Positions 23,901-33,165 of a stretch of DNA of 64,000 nucleotides are shown piece by piece. The notes beneath the pieces are model-generated. The model saw nothing but the letters and a program-made list of their open reading frames with translations. It was not told where the DNA came from and did no database searches. Positions within the stretch are counted from its first letter, which is position 1. Each line of letters starts with the position of its first letter. The DNA is from Pycnopodia helianthoides. Its lineage: Eukaryota; Echinodermata; Asteroidea; Forcipulatida; Asteriidae. The stretch lies in contig CM063246.1 of NCBI GenBank assembly GCA_032158295.1, positions 22,520,135 through 22,584,134 of the forward strand. The letters are read 5' to 3'. Made by a program: the position numbers and the translations under genes.

Positions 23901-26900
23901 GCTTGGTTTGTTTATTTGTACACCCACTATGAGCAGTGTTGTAGTACTCACACTAATCGGGTATCGCTTTGTTGGTACTCGCACTCGTACTCCTGACTAC
24001 TCGGCTAGCAAAATACTTGTACTCAAAGTCCACATGTGATAATCAATACTCAACTGAAAAATAATCTGTACTCAAGGTCATGTACTCGATACTTGACTGA
24101 AAAATGTACTGAGACTCCGATTTTAATTACTTGTGGTCAAAATACCAATTTCCTTTCCATTAGTGCAAGGAATGGAGGAGTGAAGCTCTGGAAATGATAA
24201 AATTGAAGTTGTCTATGATGTATCTATGTTTTATATGCTTAAATGATGATTATCATAACAAGCACATATTGCCGACTAGAAATTAGCAAAAAATATATAA
24301 AAATCAATGTTTTTGTACCTCATTTTCACACAGTATTTCAAGTTCTCATACTCACACCGCTGTACTTGGAGATCCAAGTACTTGGTATTTGGCTGTTGGA
24401 CTCAGTACTCACATCAGTACTTGGCAGTACTTGATACTCGACTGAAATATACTTGACTACAAGTGGCGTGTCGTGGCCGAACAGATAAGAGCACCGGACT
24501 CAAGCTTTGGTGTTTCTGTTCAGCAGAGTGTGGGTTCGAGTCCCAGTCGTGACACTTGTGTCCTTAAGCAAGACACTTAACCATTATTGCTGCGTCCTTC
24601 GGATGGGACGTAAAGCCGTTGGTCCCGTGTGTTTTGTAATGCACGTAAAAGAACCCAGTGCACTTATCGCAAAGAGAAGGCGTTCGCCCCGGTGTTCCTG
24701 GTTTGATTGGCAGCATATTGCGCCACCGCACCTTGTAAACCATTACATTGTGCTATGTTAAGGAATAGGTCTCAAACTTCAAAAAGTAGCTCCACATATA
24801 CCTTGTAGGAAAATACTGACTGTTGAAGCGCCTTGAGCGTCACTGAGTGACGAATATGAGCGCTATATAAGAAGCCACTATTATTATTATTATTATTACA
24901 ACACTGACTACGAGTTACGTGACCCAAGTACTACCCGGTCACATTAGTACTTGGCAGTTCTTGATACTCGACTGAAAAGTACTTGACTACAACACTGACT
25001 ACGAGTCACGTGACTCAAGTACTACCCGGTCACATTAGTACTTGGCAGTTCTTGATACTCGACTGAAAAGTACTTGACTACAACACTGACTACGAGTCAC
25101 GTGACTCAAGTACTACTCGGTCACATTAGTACTTGGCAGTTCTTGATACTCGACTGAAAAGTACTTGACTACAACACTGACTACGAGTCACGTGACCCAA
25201 GTACTACCCGGTCACATTAGTACTTGGCAGTTCTTGATACTCGACTGAAAAGTACTTGACTACAACACTGACTACGAGTCACGTGACTCAAGTACTACTC
25301 GGTCACATTAGTACTTGGCAGTTCTTGATACTCGACTGAAAAGTACTTGACCACAACACTGACTACGAGTCACGTGACCCAAGTACTACCCGGTCACATT
25401 AGTACTTGGCAGTTCTTGATACTCGACTGAAAAGTACTTGACTACAACACTGACTACGAGTCACGTGACCCAAGTACTACCCGGTCACATTAGTACTTGG
25501 CAGTTCTTGATACTCGACTGAAAAGTACTTGACTACAACACTGACTACGAGTCACGTGACTCAAGTACTACTCGGTCACATTAGTACTTGGCAGTTCTTG
25601 ATACTCGACTGAAAAGTACTTGACTACAACACTGACTACGAGTCACGTGACTCAAGTACTACTCGGTCACATTAGTACTTGGCAGTTCTTGATACTCGAC
25701 TGAAAAGTACTTGACTACAACACTGACTACGAGTCACGTGACCCAAGTACTACCCGGTCACATTAGTACTTGGCAGTACTTGATACTCGACTGAAAAGTA
25801 CTTGACTACAACACTGACTACGAGTCACGTGACTCAAGTACTACTCGGTCACATTAGTACTTGGCAGTACTTGATACTCGACTGAAAAGTACTTGACTAC
25901 AACACTGACTACGATTCACGTGACCCAAGTACTACCCGGTCACATTAGTACTTGGCAGTACTTGATACTCGACTGAAAAGTACTTGACTACAACACTGAC
26001 TACGAGTCACGTGACTCAAGTACTACTCGGTCACATTAGTACTTGGCAGTACTTGATACTCAACTGAAAGTAAAAAGCACTTGACTATACAGCCCTGACT
26101 ACAAGTAAATGGCTACCTACCCCTTAGTCATTGCATCTAAAAGCTTTTCAGTCGAATTCTTCTGACTCTCTGTCATTTTGAACTTGGTTGGATTCTCCTT
26201 AAGCTGTGGAAAGTCAATGTTGGTGAGGTCAAGGGCCGAACCAGTATCAGGGAACTTCCACGCTTTCTTGTGGTAAGCCAAGAAACCATCCTGACTGTTG
26301 ATTTTCTCGTCTCTCACACAGTATTTCTGATAGGACAGTTGAATGCGAAGCTCATTGCCTGAAATTCAATAGTGAAATCATCAACAAATGGAATAGGGTT
26401 TGAGTGAGTGAGAAATAATGCAGAATATTACAATATTTATATTAAATGCCAAGGTGAGTCAAGTCCGAGGTTTGAAACATAAAGGACTGGACTCCAGCAA
26501 GATTGATATGAAGTGTCATAAGACAACCGTTGAAGTGAGCCAAGTTAAGCATTGAGGAAAAAATCAAAGGTTATAATTAATATGAGGTGAAAAGTCTCAA
26601 TGTTTGGTATTCATTGCTTTTGCTATATTTTCTTGCTGGATGCTGGAATATTTAGAAACCAACAGTAGCCTCAGACTCATTTGTGATTTAGTTTGTTGTG
26701 GTTTCTCTTGAGACATGTTTATTCACACTCATAGGCAGTACCTCATAGTCCAGGAATGCAGTGTCCAGCTTCCTGTGGGACTTTTTTCTCAATCAATCAT
26801 CAACAACAACAATAACATTGGAGTTTTATATAATGTGTATCCACCAATAAGGTGCTCAAGGCGCTTGAACAACGAGAAACACTTTTTAAGACAGGTTTTT

Positions 26901-29900
26901 AAGTTTATGAAGTATGAGACCCATTTATGTAGCACCTTATGAGGATTTACAAGGCACTACTTCGCACTCAGCAGCCACTGCCAGAAACATAGGGGCAAAC
27001 CCCTTCTCTTAGCGATAAGTGTAACTGGGTTCTCTTAATTGCATTACGCAACACTCTGGACCTACGGCTCTGCATCTCATCTGAAGGACGAAGCAATAGT
27101 GGTTAAGTGTCTTGCTTAAGGACGCAAGTGCCAAGACAGCGACTCAAACCCGCACTCTGCTGATCAGAAACACCAGAGCTTGAGTCCAGTGTGCTTGACC
27201 GCTTGGCCATGCTCAGTACAAACCAAACAGTCAAGAAGTTTTCGTGAATACTGCTGTAAATTTGTACAGCGCTGGCAGCACGCAGTTTCCACTGTGAAAA
27301 AATGGAAAATAAACACAGGCATCCTACGTGTTTTTGAGCCTCTCACACTTAAATGCTTTTATGCTTCGGTGTTGATAAATAAAATTCAACCTTTACATAT
27401 GGAACAATTTTTCGCAAAAGATTGCGGACTAAATGATTACATACAGATTTATTCTTTTCAAGATTAATTGACATTGAGAACAAAAATGAGCATCCTGTTC
27501 CTGATGCCATTGCATGAAAGGGGCAATGCTGTGATCACAGCGAGTCTGTGGCCAGACATTAAATTCTTAACTCTCACCCAGTGACTGCACTCACGCACGT
27601 GACAATAATGACGGCGCCCTTTAAGGCTTTTGTTTGTGATGTGACTGTTATTGCGTGAGAGTTCATGTTTCCATGTCTAGCCACAAGCAGACTATGATCA
27701 CAACATCAGTCCCCTTTAAGAGACTACTTAGGGTTAAGGGATGACAAAATTTGTCTGTACCGGATGGGAGTCCAGCATACTCCTCTTTGGGCGATGGATT
27801 CTCCATTATCTTCCGCTTCTTCTTATCCAGCACCAGTGATGATGAGGGCGAGGATGTAGGTGTCTTCCGCTCACCTCGACGCCTTTTCTTCTTTGCCTTG
27901 GACTTCTGCTTTGAATCGGACCGAATGGCTGGGTGGTCTGAGGACGTTGCTAGGGTAGGACTGATTGGATTAATGGCCGTTGGGACTGCTGCCTGTGATG
28001 AGTGGTTGTTCACTGGTTCGATACTCTGTGCTGGGACAGTCAAGATGCGGTTCTGGATAGGATGTGGGTCTGACCAGGCCATCTCATTGGTCAGTGGGTT
28101 GATGACCGCAATGGGAGTTGGTGATTCCAAAGTGCCCTGATGTTTCGCTGATTGACCATAAAGTGCCATTGTCAAGGCAAGTGTTGAGCTGTCGGGCAAA
28201 ACGATAGGTGCATGCTGATGTTGGCACTCTGTATCCAATCCAGGTAGCTGAACTGTAATTTAAAAAAGAAAAAAAGACAAAGCCTGCCTGCTGTTAATTT
28301 TCGTTCAAGTGCTCTCAAGGCAGACTCTAACTCAAGACTTATTCACTTCACAAAGTTTTCCTTTTTCAGTTTTGCGTAAGTGCATTTCCTTTGAATGGAG
28401 ACTATTGATACTAATGGTGGCGGAAGAAAAACAGGCTACTTTTCCACTGCTCCGAGAGCAAAACATTAAAAAGAGTAACAATCTTAGTATTGTGTTTACC
28501 CATACACCAATGTATAAGCACTGTACTTTCCCCCGAGTACTGTGAACAAGAATTCACCTTGGCATGTTCCTCGGGTGGGATTCAAACCCGCAACCTTTGC
28601 CATTCTAGAGCAGATGTCTTACCACTAGACCACCGAAATCCCCCAGGAGCTACCGGGTAAACTTTGCAAAGGTCACGGGTTCGAATTCCCCCCGAGTGTA
28701 TGCCTGTGGGTGTTTTTTTTTCCACAGAACTCAGAAAGTACTTTTAAGCACTGTATACTTAATTATACTTTCCGACTCCTGAGAAAAACACACACACACA
28801 AGTGTGTAATGACCTCCAATCGTGGACCCTCCTTTGTTCAACTCTTTGTCTGACAAACGTGACCCTATTGTTTTCCTCTGTGATAACAAACGTGGACCCT
28901 ATTGTTTTCCTCTGTGATAACAAACGTGGACCTATTGTCCCTTTTGTTGTAAGTCCTCGGTTTGAATGTCACTACAAACTCACACACACCCATTTGGTGT
29001 ATGGATTAACACAAATAACATTATTCATCCCGATGCAAGTTCAACATCTATTTAAATAACAATCTTAGTTTTCAATTAACTGAATGACGCAAAGGAAAAA
29101 GTGGCTGATATCGAAAGAAGCCTCGCATGAAAAATTACCAAAGGTTTGGCCAGTAGTCTACAACCTGAAAAATAATACGGATTATCCACATCCCCCCCCC
29201 TTGAAAATTGTAGCAAATCTATCCAAATAAAATCATCACAGTATCAAAATAACTTCTTTTCACAGCCTACCTGCTGGTTGTCTTGCCAGTTGATGAATAG
29301 AAGGATCGATATTATCCAGGTCTACGGAGTTGTTCTGATCTAAAAGATATGGCAAAAAACAAAAAAAAATTGTTTTCATTGCCACGTAAAAAAATTAAGA
29401 TTCACTTATATCCTCTCTCTGCAACCCTGCAACCAGCTGCACCAATGAGCAAGTCCAAGACTCCTGTGCACTTACAGTCGACTCCCGTTAATACGAGCTC
29501 GCATATTACGAGGTACCGGTTAATACAAGGTTTTTTGCCGGTCCCGAACTGCCCCGTGCGTGTTTCAATGCATTTAAATAGGGATTATACGAGCACGGTA
29601 GTAGCGAGAACACGGTTACAACGAGGTAATTTTGTCGGCCCGTAGTGAGCAAAACAATGTTTTCAACCCTTTTGTAACAAGACTAATAAAGCCCAACAAA
29701 GAAAATACCTTCAACAGCCTGAAAATCGTTATTTATGGTTTGTAAGACAATCAATAGAGGTGCTAACTGGATGCTATCGCTAGCAATACTGATCCGAAAC
29801 TGGAGTCACGAGTCAGGAATGAAAAAGTGGGTAGCGGGAGACCCCCTCCTAAAACCTTTGCACCCTCTTTGCTTCCCCCTCCCATGAGATTGAAAAAAGC

Positions 29901-32068
29901 ACATAAGAATGGTTAAATACATGACATAGCCCCCCCCCCCTTAACAAAAAAAAGAAAAAAGAATCAGAACAAAAAACTAACAAACAAAGACCCCCAACAC
30001 CCCAACAATACAAAACTGAAGTTCAACAATTCTTACTTCTTACCTGACAAAAGGAGGGCTTCAAGTGATGGGGTTAATTCCAGACATTCTTTCATGCTGA
30101 ATCCAAACAGATCTCCTGAAACCAAAAACATTGGGATAAAAAATGTCAGATATGTTGTCGTCACAGATTGTCGCTCATACATTTACAACACGAACCTGAT
30201 CACATTTAGCAAATTTGTTCCGACTGGGAGAGAGGGGAAGAGAATTGCTCAAATCCTCTTGTTACAAAATTACTTTAACATAAATAAACACTGGTGAACA
30301 AATCGTTTGACCAATCAAACATGAAGTTAACACACATCGGTGTGGCGTGTCGTGGCCGAGCGGTCTAGTTCAACGGGCTCAAGCTCTGGTGTTGTCAGCA
30401 GCAGAGTGTGGGTTCGAATCCCGGTCATGACACTTGCACCCTTGAGCAAGGCACTTAACATAATTGCTTCGTTAAAAGTTGGGAAGGTAGTGCATTCTGC
30501 TGTACCAGCCAGGCTCCGAGTGGATGATACCCATGCCTACATCCTTACGGACTGTGAAGGGGGTAACCCTGTTTCAGCACCAGGAGTAGGTTGGTTTGGG
30601 TCGACAGCTAAAATCAGTTAAGTGTAGCCCTCACCTTGAAGTGGCTGTCAGTTCTCGTGAGTTAAGAAATATCTCATAAAAAGAATATTTAAAAAATAGT
30701 TAAAAACCAAATAATATTCTTTATCCCCGATGCAAATATAACATCTACTACATACATGTAGTTGTAGTACCCGCTTCTGAGACTTTGGATTCAAACTGCC
30801 AAGCTACCAGGCAATCTCGGTGGTCTATTGGTAAGACATCTGCTCTAGAATGGCAAAAGTCATTTGCTTGAATCCCACCCAAGTGATTTGCCTGTGGATT
30901 TCTTTTCACAAAAAAAAAACACAGGCACTTGAGTTGGGATTCGAACCCAGATTTTTCCTGCCAATTCAAGTCCCAATTTACCTGTATAGATATCTGCTAT
31001 TTCTTGAGGGTTTTGATTGTCTGTATATGGCTGGTTTTGGAGGTCTTGAGGTGGCAGCTCGAAGTCTTCAATCGTCTGAGCGAAGTTATTCTGGGGTTCG
31101 TTAGCACAAATAGGCCTGTGTGATGTGGGATCCATCTGCAAAGCAAAATATTCAAAATACATTTATTATCTATTATGGCATAGATAAGATATCGAGGCCC
31201 AATTCATGGCTCTGCTTACCGCCGAATTCTGCGCTAGCTGTTTTAAAGCGAAGAACGCCTTGAAACGCGGACTAAGCACGCGCACAAGAAGAAATTCCCT
31301 GCTAATACCTGTGAAATAGGGCCATGCAATTGTGCCCTGCTCTAGATGCGGGGGTTTGGTCCAAATCCCACCTGAGTAGTAGGCCTCGGCTGTAGTGGGG
31401 GTTTGGGTTTGGGTTCAAAGAGTAGTAGGCCTATGCCTGTGGATTTTTTTCCCCACAGGACTCGGGAAAGCACTGAGTTTACAATGCTTATCACACATTG
31501 ATGTAATGTTAAAACCATAAAGCACTTAGCAGTAATTCTCAGTGCACTTTTAGTCTAGAAGAGCTGTAGTTTTATAGCTTTTATATTTGAACCTCAGGAA
31601 CAGACCTCAAAGAATGCTGTGCGTGCAGTTATCTGTGCATCTGCTATGAGGCAATTCATGCGCGCTGCTATTTTAGTTGCATGGTGCATTTAAGCTTTCC
31701 CATTGGTTGATTCGGTATAATTTTGCCATGCAGGCATGTCACATGGTATTGAAAGGTACTCTACGTCAACAGCTGACATAGAGGGCGTGCACAGCAGACA
31801 CAGATGACAATGAGTTCAGCATTTTCCGCGTTGTATGTCTATGATTATAAAATAATGATTATGAAAATAAAACTGTACGGAGAGCTCCAGTTTAAATAAA
31901 GCCATTTACACACTGATTTAGACTTCAATATCAATCAATCTTTTTTGTAAAGATCCAAAAATGAACCCAAAGTCAAAGGGTAGTTACAGATAGAGTAGGG
32001 CCAACATAATTGAAGTACAGAAAATGTAAAAACCTCACCAGTTGATCTGCGAGGTTTAGTCCTTCCAT
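20503..32068 (-). CDS. IRF-B: interferon regulatory factor paralogue, IAD present, no DBD found (501 aa as modelled)
   Basis: Seven coding exons on the minus strand: 32,039-32,068, 30,982-31,135, 30,044-30,115, 29,271-29,339, 27,761-28,252, 26,121-26,358 and 20,503-20,953. All have GT/AG borders and phases that agree, giving 1,506 nt (501 codons plus stop). Residues 1-272 are a Pro/Gln/Ser-rich linker with a basic cluster (KSKAKKKRRRGERK, ~225-238). Residues 273-~480 are an IRF association domain: NIYVTRYC near 361-368, RVKVFDN near 406-412, PPPFIVLSFGQIW at 432-444. The last 19 residues are Ser-rich (LLTSMSSLSLNSSED). IRFs are nuclear factors of innate immunity and development that dimerise through the IAD. 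I searched up to the neighbouring gene and found neither Trp-cluster DBD exon. The start is the first ATG in an ideal context (ACCATGG at 32,068); an in-frame ATG lies 15 nt upstream. The closest IRF subgroup is not resolved. Confidence 0.8.
21066..22185. other. Intron 6 of IRF-B, unique part
   Basis: No exon-like sequence that fits the IRF-B phases. It contains C-rich and TGTCC-repeat words only. Confidence 0.45.
22186..22627 (-). mobile_element. tRNA-Leu-derived SINE (family 1), near full length
   Basis: The minus-strand head ends at ~22,627 (GTGTCGTGGCCGAGCGG), with CAA anticodon-loop and B box GGGTTCGAGTCCCGG. The core AGCAAGACACTTAACCA, the body GACGTAAAGCCGTAGGTC and the (ATT)n tail at 22,186-22,203 follow. 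A 24-bp segment (GGTTTACAAGGTGCTTTTGG) is duplicated at ~22,330-22,372. Confidence 0.85.
22630..23920. other. Intron 6 of IRF-B, AT-rich part
   Basis: No recognisable gene. A short (TTTG)n-like run at ~23,705-23,727 creates small open frames rich in Val/Cys/Leu. Confidence 0.45.
23925..26095 (+). repeat. 91-bp tandem array with GTCACGTGAC palindromes, in IRF-B intron 6
   Basis: From 24,898 to ~26,090 about 13 copies of a 91-bp unit (ACAACACTGACTACGAGTCA, then CGTGAC, AAGTACTACYCGGTCACATT, AGTACTTGGCAG) lie head to tail. Most copies hold the perfect palindrome GTCACGTGAC, which contains the E-box CACGTG. CAAGTACT and AGTACTTG words give each unit inner pairing. Before 24,460 the same words occur in a decayed form, and a SINE splits the array. 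Confidence 0.95.
24463..24897 (+). mobile_element. tRNA-Leu-derived SINE (family 1), best full-length copy, inserted in the 91-bp array
   Basis: The head GGCGTGTCGTGGCCGAACAG carries an A-box region, GGACTCAAGC anticodon arm (CAA) and B box GGGTTCGAGTCCC. The middle AGCAAGACACTTAACCATTA resembles conserved central domains of metazoan SINEs. It continues through GGACGTAAAGCCG and GAGCGCTATATAAGAAGCCA, and ends in (ATT)n at 24,878-24,897. Array sequence is directly on both sides (TTGACTACAA before, TACAACACTG after), so TACAA may be the target duplication. Confidence 0.9.
26121..26358 (-). CDS. IRF-B exon 6: first half of IAD
   Basis: Acceptor GAATTTCAG|GC, donor GG|GTAGGT. It reads GNELRIQLSYQKYCVRDEKI and on to LLDAMTKG. 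Its place matches IRF-A exon 10 (HVMSIQISYQ to CFERG), including the split Gly at the 3' end. It forms the first strands of the IAD beta sandwich. Confidence 0.85.
26800..27215 (-). mobile_element. tRNA-derived SINE (family 1), degraded
   Basis: Reversed family features: CCGCTTGGCCATGC (head) at ~27,200, AGCTTGAGTCC, the core AGCAAGACACTTAACCAC reversed at ~27,100, GGACGAAGCAATA, and an AATAAC-type end at ~26,810. It lies in IRF-B intron 5. Confidence 0.75.
27761..28252 (-). CDS. IRF-B exon 5: long linker with basic cluster
   Basis: Acceptor TTTAAATTACAG|TT, donor CCATCCG|GTACAG. 164 residues. The first two thirds are Pro/Ser/Thr/Gln-rich. Then KSKAKKKRRRGERK and, 14 residues on, DKKKRK form a bipartite-like nuclear localisation signal or nucleic-acid-binding patch. 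Phases agree with the exons on both sides. Confidence 0.8.
28560..28800. mobile_element. SINE family 2 fragments in opposite orientations
   Basis: A minus-strand tRNA-like head at 28,560-28,650 (reads GGTGGTCTAGTGGTAAGACA, B box GGGTTTGAATCCC) abuts a plus-strand fragment at 28,668-28,790 with GGGTTCGAATTCC, GCCTGTGGGTG and AACTCAGAAAGTACTTTTAA. Family 2 differs from family 1 in head and body. Confidence 0.6.
28846..28940 (+). repeat. 33-bp tandem repeat, ~2.7 copies
   Basis: ACAAACGTGGACCCTATTGT with TTTCCTCTGTGAT recurs with a step of ~33 bp; the last copy is partial. Confidence 0.9.
29271..29339 (-). CDS. IRF-B exon 4: short acidic linker exon
   Basis: Acceptor GATCTTTTAG|AT, donor CCAGCAG|GTAGGC, phase 1 in and out. 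It reads DQNNSVDLDNIDPSIHQLAR. Confidence 0.7.
29475..29645 (+). mobile_element. Solo end of a pogo/Tc1-like DNA transposon (candidate)
   Basis: ACAGTCGACTCCCGTTAATACGAG-type start (29,474 on) is followed by repeated TAATACGAG/ACAACGAGG words. CAGT-starting ends with GTTAATACGA resemble pogo-like terminal repeats. No opposite terminus is visible nearby. Confidence 0.4.
30044..30115 (-). CDS. IRF-B exon 3: short linker exon
   Basis: Acceptor GGTTTCAG|GA, donor TTTTGTCAG|GTAAG, phase 1 in and out. It reads GDLFGFSMKECLELTPSLEA then LLLS. Both splice sites fit consensus well. Confidence 0.75.
30340..30640 (+). mobile_element. tRNA-Leu-derived SINE (family 1), variant body
   Basis: An intact head, GTGTCGTGGCCGAGCGGTCT with CAAGCTCTGGTG and B box GGGTTCGAATCCC, and core GAGCAAGGCACTTAACATAA. 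After ~30,475 the body differs from the copy at 24,463, so this may be a subfamily or a fusion with other sequence. Confidence 0.7.
30810..30960 (+). mobile_element. SINE family 2
   Basis: The head reads GGTGGTCTATTGGTAAGACA, CTGCTCTAGAATGGCAAAAG and CTTGAATCCCACCC. It is followed by GCCTGTGGATTTCTTTTCAC. Confidence 0.65.
30982..31135 (-). CDS. IRF-B exon 2: Pro/Gln/Asn-rich linker exon
   Basis: Acceptor GCTTTGCAG|ATG, donor ATACAG|GTAAAT. It starts in phase 0 with MDPTSHRPICANEPQNNFAQ and ends IADIYTG in phase 1. The Met at its first codon is an alternative start if exon 1 is untranslated. Confidence 0.75.
31335..31545 (+). mobile_element. SINE family 2, degraded
   Basis: CCTGCTCTAGATGCGG, CCAAATCCCACCTGAG, GCCTGTGGATTTTTTTCCCC and GACTCGGGAAAGCACTGAG follow the family order. 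Confidence 0.6.
31550..32035. other. Intron 1 of IRF-B
   Basis: No feature beyond AT-rich sequence. Confidence 0.4.
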
Positions 32069-32107
32069 GGTTTGTCCACTCATAAACTCCTGCTTTAACT
32101 GGCTGGC
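32039..32107 (-). CDS. IRF-B exon 1 (first exon with coding sequence as modelled)
   Basis: Acceptor TTCTTCATATAG|GCC, donor CAACTG|GTGAGG; 69 nt. The frame ASQLKQEFMSGQTMEGLNLA then DQL joins exon 2 in phase 0. The strong acceptor proves nothing about translation: at least one more exon lies upstream. If upstream exons are untranslated, initiation at ACCATGG (32,068) is likely; if a DBD exon exists, the whole exon is coding. Confidence 0.7.
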
Positions 32108-32997
32108 CTATATGAAGAAAAACATTTTAGAAATTTAAACTTTGATACAAATGTAGGGATACCAAGTGCGCCCTCAGTTTTCACGGCGGCATGCTAAGCA
32201 TATTTCAAGAAAACATTTAAGATTGAGTCTGTGCAACCTTTAGACACTATATAAATTATTGCGCCTCAACTAAGTATTCACAAATTCTTTTGGGTGTTCT
32301 CCATGCAGATGCCTCAGCATTAGGCCTAGCGTTGGAAAGCTGTTCATGTGTGAAAAGCGATATATAACAACTGAGTAACATAATCATTGTTAAACAGTTT
32401 AACTGACTGTGACAAAGTGAAAGTTCCCGCGCCTGAACTACAGACGCTAAACCCAGCGCACTGATTGGGTACAAGTTTGACCCAATTTGTTTCACCCCGT
32501 CTGCTGTTGCTTGACAACGAACATCAACAACGTCAACTCCCGAAAAGCCGTGTTGTGCGCTGCCGCATCGACCTAGATGTATTAATGTAGAGCAAAACAC
32601 ACGGTGTGAAATGCACAAACCGTTCGCTGAGAATAAGGCATTTTATCATTTATTCATAAATACCTCGGAGGGTTTATCCATTCTGATTGGTGGAGAGCGT
32701 GTCACGTGGGCGGTTATAAACGATGATAATGCACGACTAGAAGTGTTTAAACACACCTGTGGCACGCAAAGTTATACGCAGGCGCTAATTTACGCAATCA
32801 ACACATACTGGTATTCAATCTAAAAACATGTTAGTGTTATGACGCGCGCGTACGCATAACGGTTGAGCGTGGCATGTACATCCTTCGCGAAACAGGGCTC
32901 GAGGACGTGACATGAAATGAAAGTTAACAGAAAAGTTGAGATTTACCAACAATATTAGTACGCTTTTTAACAAAAAGGGCATTTATGAATGGGAAAA

Positions 32998-33150
32998 AAA
33001 GGGTAGTGACGCGGTCTTAACCGGCCGTTTAAAACCTTGCAGGGTCGTGGCCGTGTGATAAAGGACCTCGCCTTCGGCTCGGTCCTTTATTGCACGGCCA
33101 CGACCCTGCCGGTTTTAAACGGCCGGTTAAGACCGCGTCACTACCCTTTT
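32998..33150. mobile_element. Fold-back element: near-perfect hairpin with ~66-nt arms
   Basis: The left arm 33,001-33,066 (GGGTAGTGACGCGGTCTTAA ... GATAAAGGACC) and right arm 33,080-33,145 (GGTCCTTTAT ... GTCACTACCC) are inverse copies with only a few mismatches. The ~13-nt loop (TCGCCTTCGGCTC) contains C-TTCG-G. It lies between the candidate 5' exon and exon 1 of IRF-B. Most likely a fold-back MITE; if transcribed it would form a very stable RNA hairpin. Confidence 0.9.
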
Positions 33151-33165
33151 ATACCCTTAATGTAG

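Noticed and set aside
24463..24550. A functional tRNA-Leu(CAA) gene
   Set aside because: The tRNA-like head is followed by a SINE body, the acceptor stem is imperfect, and other copies show the same extended structure.
24898..26090. A CRISPR array
   Set aside because: Units are contiguous without unique spacers, and the genome is clearly animal.
27751..28140. Plus-strand open frame of 129 codons
   Set aside because: Antisense shadow of IRF-B exon 5; no splice pattern or motif on the plus strand.
32256..32618. Minus-strand frame of 120 codons upstream of IRF-B exon 1 as the missing DBD
   Set aside because: It has no Trp cluster or IPW/ALN motifs and no donor that fits exon 1.
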